A DNA stretch of 64,000 nt from Microcaldota archaeon (GTDB lineage: Archaea > Micrarchaeota > Micrarchaeia > Micrarchaeales > Micrarchaeaceae). This document shows positions 51,041-60,446 of this stretch, in pieces. Position numbers and translations under genes: made by a program. Within the stretch, counting starts at the first letter, position 1. Every line of letters begins with the position of its first letter. Where the stretch lies: contig JAJZOR010000004.1 in the NCBI GenBank assembly GCA_021811435.1, positions 1-64,000 on the forward strand. The letters run 5' to 3'. The notes under the pieces were generated by a model, which saw only the letters and a program-made list of their open reading frames with translations, ran no database searches and was not told the origin of the DNA.

Positions 51041-52084
51041 TCAGAGCCGATCCAGGCCAAGGCCGCCTGGCGAGGTACCAGATTGCGCAGTAGAGCCCAG
51101 GATGGACGAGCTCTTAACGCCAGTGAATATGGCTATGACCTCGACCTTGCCGCTGTATGCAGGGTCTATCCTTGCGCCCCACAGGACGTTAGCGTTCGGC
51201 GCGGTCAGCCCTGTCAGCTTGTTGCCTATCTCGTTGGTGTCGCCGAGGGTCAGGTCCTGCCCCCCGGTTATGTGAAGCAGTATGCCAGTGGCGCCCTCGT
51301 AATCCACATCGAGAAGCTTGTTCTGCAGGGTGTTGTCGACAACCTTCTCGACCCTGTCCTGGCCCGAGGCCTCGCCCACGCTTATCATGGCTAGGCCACC
51401 GTTAGACATTATCGCCTTGAGGTCCGCGAAGTCCAGGTTTATCAGGCTCGGCGTGTTTATGGTCTCCGATATGCCGCGCACCGCCCTGGTCGTTATCTCG
51501 TCTGCTATCTTGAACGCCTCCTCTATCGCTACGTTAGGATATAGGTTGACGAGCTTCTGGTTGTCTATGACTATCAATGTGTCCACGTTCTTCCTAAGCT
51601 CTTCTATGCCCTTCCTTGCCGTTGCTATCCTTACGCCTTCCAGCCTGAACGGGAACGTCACCACGCCTATGACTATCGCGCCGGCCCTCTTGGCCACGTC
51701 AGCTATGACAGGCGCGGCCCCTGTCCCCGTGCCGCCGCCCATGCCGGCAGCTATGAAAACGAGGTTGTAACCGTCCAGCGCCCCCTCTATCCTGGCGCGC
51801 GAAAACTCTGCGGCCTTGGCCCCTACCTGCGGGAAGCCGCCGGCGCCCAGTCCTCTCGTCAGCGCGTCTCCTATCAGAAGGCGGTTTATCGAGGGATCCA
51901 GGCTGTTGAGGTGCTTCGCGTCGGTGTTCACGGCGATGAGCGATGCGCCCTTTATGCCGGTCCTGCTCAGCCTCTGCACCGTATTGCTGCCGCCGCCGCC
52001 CACGCCGCAGACTGCTATCCTTGCCTTGAAAAGCTCTTCGTCGTTAGTGTCGTTCGTGAGCGCGCTAGAGAGTATGTCCATCAT
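51041..52084 (-). CDS. ftsZ: Cell division protein FtsZ
   Basis: A tubulin-like GTPase that forms the division ring. The N-terminal GTP-binding site has IAVCGVGGGGSNTV, the tubulin signature is GMGGGTGTGAAPVIA and the T7 loop is LINLDFADLKAIM (with the catalytic Asp). The C-terminal tail is short, ending SGTSPGGLGLDRL. The start is ATG 52084 or 52081. A TATA-like box is visible upstream on the minus strand near 52110-52120. Confidence 0.96.
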   Translation of the reverse strand: MMDILSSALTNDTNDEELFKARIAVCGVGGGGSNTVQRLSRTGIKGASLIAVNTDAKHLNSLDPSINRLLIGDALTRGLGAGGFPQVGAKAAEFSRARIEGALDGYNLVFIAAGMGGGTGTGAAPVIADVAKRAGAIVIGVVTFPFRLEGVRIATARKGIEELRKNVDTLIVIDNQKLVNLYPNVAIEEAFKIADEITTRAVRGISETINTPSLINLDFADLKAIMSNGGLAMISVGEASGQDRVEKVVDNTLQNKLLDVDYEGATGILLHITGGQDLTLGDTNEIGNKLTGLTAPNANVLWGARIDPAYSGKVEVIAIFTGVKSSSILGSTAQSGTSPGGLGLDRL

Positions 52085-52319
52085 ATCACGTAGAGATAAG
52101 AACAAAAAAGCTATAAAATGTTATTCTATATATAGTACTATGTGCAGTACTGCTCAAGTGGAGCGGGAATTTAGTAGTTTATGTCAGAAGCCGACCTTAA
52201 ATGTGTGCTTGCAGCTCAGGGGCTAGCCTCTTCCTATAGGTTTTTTGCGGCGTCAGGGCGCTACTGCGCCTCATCGCATCGTTTCACGGAGGGCGGCGCG
52301 ACGCAAGGGATGGTAGCGG

Positions 52320-53378
52320 ATGGATAAGGGATTCCTAAGGTCGATAGTGCTGGCGCTGTTGTCCTCGCTGCTCATGGGCGGGTGGCTGATCCTGTCTATG
52401 GTGGCCATACAGTCTTACAACACGGTAGACTACTACATGCTGATGTCATTCTTCGCGTTCGCGTTCTTCCTCGCGTTCCAGGCGTTCAGGAAGAAGCAGG
52501 TAAGGCAGCCAAAGCCCAGGGTCATAGCAAATGGGGCGCTCTTCTCGATAGAATCCATAATATTCCTGTCCATAGTGAACAGCCAGAACATAGTGATGCT
52601 ATCTGCGTTGATAACGCTCAACATAATAGTGTTCACGATAATCAACATATTCCTGCACAAGGAGGTGCTGAACAAGCACATCATGGCGAGGATACTCGTT
52701 TCATCGCTGCTCATAATAATAGCGGTTGACCTGATATACACATTCAACCAGAGCACCGGCTTCACGGCGCTTGATCCCCAGGACTTTTATGTAGCATTCC
52801 TGCTTGTGGTGCTGTTCGGCGCTACAAACTACCTTTTTTCGTACAACAGCAAGAGGGTGGTCAACGAGGAGAATTTCATATTCTGGATACTGCTGGCCGG
52901 TTTCGTAGTAAGCACGCTTGCGTTCGCTTCGCTTGGTACGGGCATAGATGTGCATAGGGCGATCATATACTATTCTATGGCAGGAGGGCTGCTGCTCTTT
53001 GCCGGCATATCGAGCATGGTTTACAGCTACAGGTACCTCGCGTACTACAAGAACGTGATGCGGTTCGTTGGCACAAACGTCCTGTTCCTCCTCAGCGAAA
53101 CTGACGTGATATTCATATCGGTGCTGTATGTGCTTTTCGGCATAGGAGCGATAAACAGCGACATTATAGCATCCATAGCGCTTATATTGGTCTCCATGAT
53201 CGTGATATCGACGATAGAAGACAAGAGGAGCCAGACGAACATATTCACGCACATGGTGACAGACACTTTCAACAAGGAGGTGACCAGCCTTAAGAGCATG
53301 ATGAGGCGCAGGGGCGCGCATCACCAGGATACCCGCCATGGCAAGCGCGCCAACAGGAGACATCCAAAGCGCGGCTGA
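52320..53378 (+). CDS. DMT/EamA-like multi-pass membrane protein with basic tail
   Basis: About ten membrane helices in 310 residues, arranged like a drug/metabolite transporter (two sets of about five), although identity to EamA is weak. Loops include FRKKQVRQPKPRV and FLHKEVLNKHIM. The C-terminal tail is strongly basic (MMRRRGAHHQDTRHGKRANRRHPKRG). The substrate is unknown. The start is ATG 52320, after a 214-base spacer shared with the divergent ftsZ. Confidence 0.7.
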   Translation: MDKGFLRSIVLALLSSLLMGGWLILSMVAIQSYNTVDYYMLMSFFAFAFFLAFQAFRKKQVRQPKPRVIANGALFSIESIIFLSIVNSQNIVMLSALITLNIIVFTIINIFLHKEVLNKHIMARILVSSLLIIIAVDLIYTFNQSTGFTALDPQDFYVAFLLVVLFGATNYLFSYNSKRVVNEENFIFWILLAGFVVSTLAFASLGTGIDVHRAIIYYSMAGGLLLFAGISSMVYSYRYLAYYKNVMRFVGTNVLFLLSETDVIFISVLYVLFGIGAINSDIIASIALILVSMIVISTIEDKRSQTNIFTHMVTDTFNKEVTSLKSMMRRRGAHHQDTRHGKRANRRHPKRG

Positions 53379-53481
53379 TTTCTCACGTGACTGAGGTTTT
53401 CCGCTATGAATTTATAGCTTTTCGTGCAATAAGTTATGGACTTTTCTTGGTATTGTCTATCATAGAGTCTGATTTGATCAC

Positions 53482-54003
53482 ATGGCTAGATTGAGACCTG
53501 CAAGGACTATGCGTTACCCTAACTCACAGGCGTGGGCCAGGTACTCGCTGAAGAAGCCCAGAAAGAACTATATAAGGGCGCTGCCGCACACCAGCCTGCT
53601 GATATTCAACATGGGAGTTGACAACGGGACGTATGACACCACAATGACGCTTAACCCGCAGCGGGACATACAGCTCAGGTCCAACGCGCTGGAGGCCGCA
53701 AGGCAGGTAGCCAACAAGTACCTTGAGACGACTATACCGCAGGGCTACTTCTTCAAGGTGCTGGTGTACCCGCACAACGTGATAAGGGAGCACAAGATGG
53801 CCACTGGTGCAGGCGCAGACAGGATATCGCAGGGAATGAGCCTGGCATTTGGCAGGCCTATCTCGATAGCTGCCAGGATAAGGGAGGACCAGCCCATATT
53901 CATGATAAAGACAAGCGCCAGGAACAGGCAGGTAGTCAACGAGGCCTTCAGGAGGGCGGCGTCCAAGCTGTCAGGCACCTACAAGGTCAGGCTTACCGCA
54001 TAG
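53482..54003 (+). CDS. rpl10e: 50S ribosomal protein L10e (uL16)
   Basis: The archaeal uL16. Typical blocks are the start MARLRPARTMRYPN and the KVLVYPHNVIREHKMATGAGADRISQGMSLAFGRPISIAARI segment. Length 173 is normal. A TATA-like box (gaatttatagctttt, 53407-53421) lies upstream. Confidence 0.96.
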   Translation: MARLRPARTMRYPNSQAWARYSLKKPRKNYIRALPHTSLLIFNMGVDNGTYDTTMTLNPQRDIQLRSNALEAARQVANKYLETTIPQGYFFKVLVYPHNVIREHKMATGAGADRISQGMSLAFGRPISIAARIREDQPIFMIKTSARNRQVVNEAFRRAASKLSGTYKVRLTA

Positions 54004-54037
54004 GCGCCCTTCAATTCGGAACACCCAGTGCGTATGG

Positions 54038-54979
54038 ATGAGGATTCTATTGCAGTTCCCAGAGGGCCTTAAACAGTACGCCCTGCAGCATGCGAAAAAG
54101 CTTGAGGATGCAGGCAACGAGGTATTCATATCGGCATCGCCCAGTTTTGGCGCATGCGATCTGGCGCTCGATGAGGCCAGAGCGCTGAAAGCGGACAAGC
54201 TGGTGCACTTCGGCCACGCGGAGTTCCACAGCGTTGACTTCGACGTCGAATACGTTGAGTACAGGATAGACGCTCCGCTGGATCTCCTTGGGCAATCGCT
54301 AGACAGGCTTGAAAGCTATAAGAGGATAGGCCTTGTCACTACGATACAACACATGCACCAGCTCGGAGAGATAAGGGAGTTTTATGAGTCGCATGGCAAG
54401 ACCGTAGTCGTAGGCAAGCCGTACGGCTTCGCCAAGAAGCCTGGCCAGATACTGGGGTGCGACATAGGCAGCGCGGCCACGGTAGACAGGCAGGTCGACG
54501 CGCATGTGTACTTCGGCGGCGGCATGTTCCATCCGCTGGGCGCCGCCCTGGCGACCACAAAGCCGTTCCTGGTCATAGAGCCTTTTGAGAACAGGATGGC
54601 ATTCATAGACGACCAGCGCGAAGTCTACAGGAAGAGGAGCAGGGGCAAGGTGCTCGCAGCGCTCAATGCTAAGAGGTTCGGCGTACTGGTCAGCACAAAG
54701 AACGGCCAGCACAACATGGGGCTTGCAGAGGTTATAAAGAGGAAGCTGGAGGGTGCCGGGCTGGGCGCCGGCATACTTGTAGCCAACACTTTCGATTTCC
54801 AGTCGATAAGCAACATGCTTGAATTCGACGCCTTCGTCAACACCGCGTGCCCGAGGATCTCGGTGGACGACCCGATAAGGATAGGGAAGCCTCTCCTCAG
54901 CGCAAATGAACTGATGGAGGTTCTGAGGATGAAGGACGAACTGTCCACTATTGAAGGGGAGCGGAAGCAGGTCCAGTAA
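54038..54979 (+). CDS. dph2: Diphthamide synthase subunit Dph2
   Basis: A radical-type enzyme that transfers the 3-amino-3-carboxypropyl group of SAM to a His of EF-2, the first diphthamide step. The three widely spaced cysteines for the [4Fe-4S] cluster are visible: SFGACDLA, ILGCDIG and FVNTACPRIS. Other family parts are LQFPEGLKQYA and FGGGMFHPLGAAL. Length 313 is normal for archaeal Dph2. It lies 35 bases after rpl10e. Confidence 0.94.
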   Translation: MRILLQFPEGLKQYALQHAKKLEDAGNEVFISASPSFGACDLALDEARALKADKLVHFGHAEFHSVDFDVEYVEYRIDAPLDLLGQSLDRLESYKRIGLVTTIQHMHQLGEIREFYESHGKTVVVGKPYGFAKKPGQILGCDIGSAATVDRQVDAHVYFGGGMFHPLGAALATTKPFLVIEPFENRMAFIDDQREVYRKRSRGKVLAALNAKRFGVLVSTKNGQHNMGLAEVIKRKLEGAGLGAGILVANTFDFQSISNMLEFDAFVNTACPRISVDDPIRIGKPLLSANELMEVLRMKDELSTIEGERKQVQ

Positions 54980-55077
54980 GAAGTTGCTATGCGATTTTTG
55001 ACAGTTGACGCTCCGCGTTGAAGGGCCTTGGCCGCGGCTCATATTCCATTTTGCATAGCGCGGGCTAAGTGGGAATC

Positions 55078-55131
55078 AGAAAAATAAAGTAAAAAGAGGA
55101 AAGGAAAATTAAAGAAAAAAAGAAAAAGAAA
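55078..55131 (-). terminator. Long T-rich terminator of the pilin gene
   Basis: Read on the minus strand, the 50 bases after the pilin stop are almost only T with some C and A, in runs of 3 to 7 T. This matches an archaeal intrinsic terminator and would suit a highly expressed single-gene unit. Confidence 0.65.
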
Positions 55132-55140
55132 CTGACGCGC

Positions 55141-55725
55141 TCAGTGCGTGGACTTTAGAGCTAGTGTAGCCACCTTGGCCCAGTTCGTTGGAACGCCACC
55201 CTTGCACGGGCCCAGAGTGCAGTATGTCACCCACACGTATCCGTAGAACGGAGTCCCTATCACAGGTCCGATCGGCATGCCGCCTGCCACAGTCAGTGAC
55301 CCAGTCCCGCCGAACGAGACCGGGTATATCTGGCCGGACTGCAACGTCCCAATCGCAACGGCGTTGGTAGGTGTGGAACCGCCATGACTCATGTTGAACG
55401 GCACGCCTATCACTTTAGCGCTACCAGAAGTAAGGTTCTCACCCTCCTGTGCGACGAACACGTTGACAGAGTAGAATGTCTGCCCTGTGTTCTGGCCGAA
55501 CGAGAAGTTTATGAACGACCCGGTAGTGCCGTTAGCACTGAAAGTCGGAGTAGCACATATGTATCCGGATTGTGCTATGCACGCCTGTGGTGTTCCGCCT
55601 GAGCCGAACACTCCTAGCTCGAATAACGCCGCCAGGACCACTGCTATTATCAAGATGGCCCATCCGTAGGTCATCAGGTATTCCATAGCGCTCTGTCCTT
55701 TTAGCGTCTTTTTGTTGTGTATCAT
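55141..55725 (-). CDS. Class III signal-peptide type IV pilin
   Basis: A small pilin (194 residues). The leader MIHNKKTLKGQSAMEYLMTYGW is followed by a 22-residue hydrophobic helix (AILIIAVVLAALFELGVF), matching the class III (QxxxEY) type. The outer domain has the ACIAQSGYICATP motif with two Cys, SFGQNTGQTFYSVNVFVAQ, and a C-terminal CTLGPC then KVATLAL. It is paralogous to the first part of the large protein at 1416. It has its own strong promoter and terminator, so it is probably the major pilus subunit. Confidence 0.85.
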   Translation of the reverse strand: MIHNKKTLKGQSAMEYLMTYGWAILIIAVVLAALFELGVFGSGGTPQACIAQSGYICATPTFSANGTTGSFINFSFGQNTGQTFYSVNVFVAQEGENLTSGSAKVIGVPFNMSHGGSTPTNAVAIGTLQSGQIYPVSFGGTGSLTVAGGMPIGPVIGTPFYGYVWVTYCTLGPCKGGVPTNWAKVATLALKSTH

Positions 55726-55756
55726 AGATACCCCCTGTTATAACTACACTCTCGCA

Positions 55757-55775
55757 AGATATATATACCTTTTCC
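55757..55775 (-). promoter_or_regulatory. Strong TATA box of the pilin gene
   Basis: On the minus strand GGAAAAGGTATATATATCTT gives a purine-rich BRE followed by a long TATA element, about 35-45 bases before the ATG at 55725. A GGGGG ribosome-binding stretch lies a few bases before the ATG. Confidence 0.65.
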
Positions 55776-56008
55776 AACGTATTGAAAATTTTTGATACTG
55801 AAATCGGCGTTATCTACCTAGACCGATGCTATCGCTTTATACACTATTTGGAGCGCTCAAATAACCTGCCATGATCGCTGCCTTGGGCTGTGCGGTTGCC
55901 AATGCTTATGTGTTGCGATGCGATGCCTGCTTTTATTCGCAGGCCCAAAAGCTTTCGAAAACAAATAAAAGGTTATAAGTCCTTATGTAAACGCTGATTG
56001 GTGGTGAA

Positions 56009-57280
56009 ATGGCAGAGGAATTGAATCCGTTCAAGATAGCGCAAGAGCAGCTCGATAAGGCTGCAGATATAATGGGACTGGACAAGGAGGCGCATGCCAT
56101 ACTTAGGGAGCCCAGGCGCACCCTGATAGTTAACCTGCCCGTCAAGATGAGGGACGGGCACACAGAGACGTTCACGGGCTTCAGGGTGCAGTACAACGAC
56201 GCGAGGGGTCCAGCCAAGGGCGGCATAAGGTTCCACCCGGCCGAGACGCTGGACACCGTGAAGGCCCTCTCCGCATGGATGACGTGGAAGTGCTCGCTTG
56301 CGGACATACCGCTCGGAGGCGGCAAGGGAGGCGTGATATGCGACCCGAAGAAGTTCAACGAGATGGAATTGGAGAACCTATCCAGGGCTTACATGAGGGC
56401 GATAGCCAGCTTCGTCGGCCCGGACAAGGACATACCAGCGCCTGACGTTTACACTACGCCGCAGATAATGGCATGGATGCTTGACGAATACACACGGATA
56501 GTGGGCCACAACGACTTCGGCACCATAACCGGCAAGCCGGTAGAGGTATGGGGCTCGGAGGGCCGTATGGACTCGACTGCGCTCGGAGGGATGTTCGTGA
56601 TGCGCGAAGCGGCCAAGGCGCTCAAGCTAAATCTTAAGAGATCCACAATCGCGGTGCAGGGTTTCGGCAACGCTGGCAAGTTCGCTTACACGCTGTCGAA
56701 GCAGCTCTTCGGCTCGAAGGTGGTGGCGATAAGCGACTCTGAGGGAGGCGTCTACGATCCCGACGGGCTGGACCTGCAGAAACTCGAGAAGGCTAAGGCG
56801 GAGACCGGCAGCGTCAAGAACTACAAGAGCAAGAACTCCAAGCAGATAACCAACGAGAAGCTGCTGGAGCTGGACGTCGACGTGCTCATACCGGCAGCGA
56901 TAGAGAACCAGATAAGGAAGGACAACGCGGACGACATAAAGGCGAAGCTGATACTGGAGCTGGCCAACGGGCCTGTGACGCCGGACGCCACTGACATACT
57001 GTTCGAGAAGAAGGCCATGGACCTGCCGGACTTCCTGGTCAACAGCGGCGGGGTGATAGGCTCTTACTTCGAATGGGTGCAAAACATAAGCGGCTACTAC
57101 TGGGACACTGACAGGTTCCACGCTGAGCTCGACAGGATAATAACCAAGTCCTTCAGGGACACCGTAGCAGTGCAGAAGAGCTACGCCCAGAAGAAGACCA
57201 GGATAAACGAGAGGATGGCTGCCTACGTGATAGCCGTAGAAAGGGTAGCGAAGGCCATGAAGGCGCGCGGCTGGTACTGA
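56009..57280 (+). CDS. gdhA: Glutamate dehydrogenase
   Basis: Converts glutamate and 2-oxoglutarate with NAD(P). The catalytic lysine block is PLGGGKGGVICDP, the substrate block GPAKGGIRFHP, and the Rossmann motif VAVQGFGNAGKFAY (here IAVQGFGNAGKFAYTL). Length 423 is the normal hexameric GDH type. Upstream are a TATA-like run and a clear ribosome site (ggtggtgaaATG). Confidence 0.96.
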   Translation: MAEELNPFKIAQEQLDKAADIMGLDKEAHAILREPRRTLIVNLPVKMRDGHTETFTGFRVQYNDARGPAKGGIRFHPAETLDTVKALSAWMTWKCSLADIPLGGGKGGVICDPKKFNEMELENLSRAYMRAIASFVGPDKDIPAPDVYTTPQIMAWMLDEYTRIVGHNDFGTITGKPVEVWGSEGRMDSTALGGMFVMREAAKALKLNLKRSTIAVQGFGNAGKFAYTLSKQLFGSKVVAISDSEGGVYDPDGLDLQKLEKAKAETGSVKNYKSKNSKQITNEKLLELDVDVLIPAAIENQIRKDNADDIKAKLILELANGPVTPDATDILFEKKAMDLPDFLVNSGGVIGSYFEWVQNISGYYWDTDRFHAELDRIITKSFRDTVAVQKSYAQKKTRINERMAAYVIAVERVAKAMKARGWY

Positions 57281-57445
57281 ACATTTGATGGACCGCGATG
57301 CGAGCGCGGTCCGTTCTTTTTCTTACCCCATTTCGCATGGGAAGCGTTTATATACTTATAACATTTGATGTATTCTAAGTTGTCTGGTGGCTTCACGGCT
57401 TGGATGCGCGCCGGTCGATAAACTTTTTATGGCTATGATGATTGG

Positions 57446-57796
57446 ATGGGGGACTCTGATTCGATTGAAGGGGCACCTATCCAGGATGAAAAGTCCTACG
57501 AGCGAAGGTTAGCTGCCTATTCAAAGAAATTTGAGGATGAAGGCGGCGATTTACATGGCACAGATCCGATAGGATATGCATTGGCTGTGCTGAGCAATGG
57601 AAGGACAATAGCAATTGCGCGCAAGCTCCCCAATTTGGTAGCACGATTTGACTTGTGCATAAGAAAAGTAGAGGACTACAAAGCTACAGGACATCACAAA
57701 TTGGACGATTACGTGATAGGGATACTTGACAGCGCATTTGAGGGTGTAGATCACCGTTTCGAAGAAGCGGCACACTCCCCTAGGTTTATCGCATAG
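57446..57796 (+). CDS. Unknown small protein before the transglutaminase-like gene
   Basis: No family was recognised. The 116-residue product is acidic at the start (MGDSDSIEGAPIQDEKSY), then helical (YERRLAAYSKKFEDEG), with IAIARKLPNLVARFDLCIRKVEDYKA and LDDYVIGILDSAFEGVDHRFEEA. No signal peptide or membrane helix is seen. A TATA-like box at about 57423-57431 places transcription start near the ATG, so it is probably leaderless. It is 11 bases upstream of the next gene. Both are visibly AT-richer than neighbouring genes. Confidence 0.6.
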   Translation: MGDSDSIEGAPIQDEKSYERRLAAYSKKFEDEGGDLHGTDPIGYALAVLSNGRTIAIARKLPNLVARFDLCIRKVEDYKATGHHKLDDYVIGILDSAFEGVDHRFEEAAHSPRFIA

Positions 57797-57806
57797 GTGT
57801 TTGCTA

Positions 57807-59213
57807 ATGGGATTGAATTCCACTATAAACGTGAAAACTTTTCAAGACACAACGCGATTGGTAGAGTACCTTAAAGCACAAAAAGATGACGTCGTACATG
57901 TAGACGTGATAAAGGATTGCATGTCTGGCGATAGCATGTTCAAAAGCCGCCTCTCTTTCGAACGCTATATGAACTCGGATGGAAGCATTGGCGGCTTCTT
58001 CGAGAGCGGAAAGGTAAAACTTGATAGTTTACACAATTTCATATCGCGTGCTGCAGTACTTATCGGTAACATAGCACTGAACGAAAGCGTAATAGGTGAG
58101 AATGCTACAATAAACGCAGGCGAAGGTGCAGCAATCAACTTTTATAAATCTAAGGTAGACGGCACAGTAGCTGTAGAGTATGGTAACGCTTATATAACCA
58201 ATTCTCTCATAGAGCGAAATGCATCCATAAATTGGACAGGGGGAAGCGCAGCTACCGAGGCGAAACTTGTTATAAAAGATTCGTCTGTTGGTACTCCGCT
58301 TGGCTTAACAGAAATAAGCATTTCGAATGCAGATCTTAACATAATAAACTCACAAGTGGAGAGTGATATATCAGCTTCATTCTCACTGCGCGGTAAATTT
58401 AATGTCATCTCATCGTTTGTACCAAGAGGAGCGCGACTAAAAGATTACAATACGCTTACCAGTAGGCTTGATTCGCTCAAATCTAGATACGAGATAACAC
58501 CGAATTTTAGAGCAGATGTAAAAGGGATTGCATGCCTCAAGCAGGGTTCATATAGATGGGTAAAAAACTTAGTGGTATACGACTTAGGAAATGATAAAAT
58601 AAACGACACTTATTACATTGAGTTATCATCGAATGACAACGAGGAAGCCAGAAAACTTCATAATGATATGAAGGTAAAGTGCCATACGCTTGAGGATGAG
58701 ATTAGGCAGAAAATATTAGAGTTTTCAGACGGCGATAAGATTTCGAAAGAGATCTTGGAAACTGCAACTCTATTGGCTAAAGGCGTGTACCAGGAACTGC
58801 GATATGACGATAGATGGGAGAGTTATATAAAATCAGAGTACTTAGACAGGCAGCAGCATGTAATACCATTTGCAGAGATACTGAAGAACAGAAGAGGTGT
58901 ATGTCATGAGAAAGCTTTGCTCCTTGAGATGCTGATAGAGATGGAGAATGAGGGGAGGGATGAAAGTAATATTATAACTTCCAAGTTTGTTGAGGGTACA
59001 GTTAAAGTAGAGGGAAACAAAGAGGGATACGGCCATGCATGGGTGGAATTGCACTTGCCTAACGGTAAAGACGTCATAATTGACCCGACGAATTGGCCGT
59101 ATATGTATGGTACGTACAATGACACTATGCTTACGGATCGGCATAAAAATGTGAAATACGAAAGAAATGACAGGATGAATGCGTTGGTGATAGACGCACA
59201 GCCGTTGTCTTGA
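57807..59213 (+). CDS. Beta-solenoid-like protein with C-terminal transglutaminase-like domain
   Basis: From ATG 57807 (MGLNSTINVKTFQ) the product is 468 residues with no signal peptide. The middle (about 75-205) has short repeated strands (LIGNIALNESVIGENATINAGEGAAINFYKS, VEYGNAYITNSLIERNASINW, KLVIKDSSVG) like a beta-helix or bactofilin-type fold. The C-terminal part has a transglutaminase-like triad region: NRRGVCHEKALLLEML (Cys), GYGHAWVELHLPNG (His) and VIIDPTNW (Asp). The catalytic role, whether protease or cross-linker, is unknown. Codon use is AT-rich. It forms a pair with the preceding small gene. Confidence 0.78.
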   Translation: MGLNSTINVKTFQDTTRLVEYLKAQKDDVVHVDVIKDCMSGDSMFKSRLSFERYMNSDGSIGGFFESGKVKLDSLHNFISRAAVLIGNIALNESVIGENATINAGEGAAINFYKSKVDGTVAVEYGNAYITNSLIERNASINWTGGSAATEAKLVIKDSSVGTPLGLTEISISNADLNIINSQVESDISASFSLRGKFNVISSFVPRGARLKDYNTLTSRLDSLKSRYEITPNFRADVKGIACLKQGSYRWVKNLVVYDLGNDKINDTYYIELSSNDNEEARKLHNDMKVKCHTLEDEIRQKILEFSDGDKISKEILETATLLAKGVYQELRYDDRWESYIKSEYLDRQQHVIPFAEILKNRRGVCHEKALLLEMLIEMENEGRDESNIITSKFVEGTVKVEGNKEGYGHAWVELHLPNGKDVIIDPTNWPYMYGTYNDTMLTDRHKNVKYERNDRMNALVIDAQPLS

Positions 59214-59268
59214 TTGAACCTTTGCGTATACGTACATTTAGACCTAAGGCTTTGGCACACGCATTGCA

Positions 59269-60366
59269 TTAGTCATTGTCGAAAATCTCGCACCAGTCCT
59301 TGAGCTCGCCGGTTATTACGTGCCTTGATCTGCGCAACTCCTTTAGATCCCTGCAGCCGCTAACGAACATGGCGGTCTTCAGCGCGAATATGGTCTCTTC
59401 CAGATATTCGGTCACCTTGTCGCTCGACACTGTAGCCGGCCTAAGCAGAGGCCACGCCATGGCGCACAGGTCTGCACCCATGGATATCGCCTTGGCCATC
59501 TCAAGGCCGTTCCTTATTCCCCCTGACGCGACAACCGGCAGCTTGACCGCCTTCCTGACCCCGTACAGCGCGGCTGCGGTAGGTATGCCCCAGTCCCAGA
59601 ATATATTGCCCGCCTTGAACTTGACCATCTTGTTGGCTTCCTTTGCCCTGTATGACTCCACTCCGGACCAGCTGGTTCCCCCCATGCCTGCTATTTCTAT
59701 TGCGCTTACGCCTGCAGATTCCAAGCGCTTCGCCACAGTATCGGATATGCCTGCGCCGACCTCCTTGGCGACTATCGGCTTTCCCAGGCCTGAAGCAGTC
59801 TCCTTGATGCGCGCCATGACATGGCTGAATTCAGCCTCGCCTTCCGGCTGAATCACCTCCTGGAGCGGATTGAGATGCACGTAGAGCGCGTCTGCGTCCA
59901 GCATCTCGACCAGCTTCTTCGCCTCGGCTATGCTGAGCCCCTTAGACAGCTGCGCGCCGCCTATGTTCGAACCTATGAATATGTCAGGCGCCACCTTCCT
60001 TGTTATCGAATAGGTTTCGGCCAGCCCCCTGGTCAGCAATCCTGCGCGCTGACTCCCTACGGCCATGCCTATGCCGAGGCGCTGCGCAGCCTCGGCTAAG
60101 TTCCTGTTGACCTTCTTTGCCAGTTCCGCACCGCCGGTCATAGCGCCTATGAATATCGGCGCAGCGAACTTGTGCCCCAGGAAGGTGGTGGATATGTCTA
60201 TGTCGTCGAAGTCGATTTCCGGCAGCGCGTCATTGAATAGGCGGACGTTTTCGAAGAGCGTGGTCGCTCTCCTGCTCTGCACCGGCTTCTCCAGGCATAA
60301 CAGGATCCCTTCCTCCTTCCTCTTCTCTATTATCTTTACCTTCTTACGCAGTTCCACTTTGTCCAT
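59269..60366 (-). CDS. fni: Isopentenyl-diphosphate delta-isomerase, type 2
   Basis: An FMN- and NADPH-dependent isomerase between IPP and DMAPP in the archaeal isoprenoid path that feeds membrane lipids (compare the UbiA gene at 24919). Typical blocks are the N-terminal SRRATTLFENVRL, PIFIGAMTGG, VGSQRAGL, HLNPLQEVIQPEGE and the flavin/phosphate site VVASGGIRNGLEMAKAISMGADL. The start is ATG 60366, length 365. Confidence 0.95.
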   Translation of the reverse strand: MDKVELRKKVKIIEKRKEEGILLCLEKPVQSRRATTLFENVRLFNDALPEIDFDDIDISTTFLGHKFAAPIFIGAMTGGAELAKKVNRNLAEAAQRLGIGMAVGSQRAGLLTRGLAETYSITRKVAPDIFIGSNIGGAQLSKGLSIAEAKKLVEMLDADALYVHLNPLQEVIQPEGEAEFSHVMARIKETASGLGKPIVAKEVGAGISDTVAKRLESAGVSAIEIAGMGGTSWSGVESYRAKEANKMVKFKAGNIFWDWGIPTAAALYGVRKAVKLPVVASGGIRNGLEMAKAISMGADLCAMAWPLLRPATVSSDKVTEYLEETIFALKTAMFVSGCRDLKELRRSRHVITGELKDWCEIFDND

Positions 60367-60446
60367 TCGAACACACGCAAGTATTATTTTGAAAAACAAG
60401 CTTAAATAAGGCTGCGTAGCCGCTCAGGATTTGATTTCAAGAGTCT

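Noticed and set aside
52106-52319. Possible RNA gene between ftsZ and the membrane protein
   Set aside because: No cloverleaf or strong structure found; only promoter-like AT boxes could be seen.
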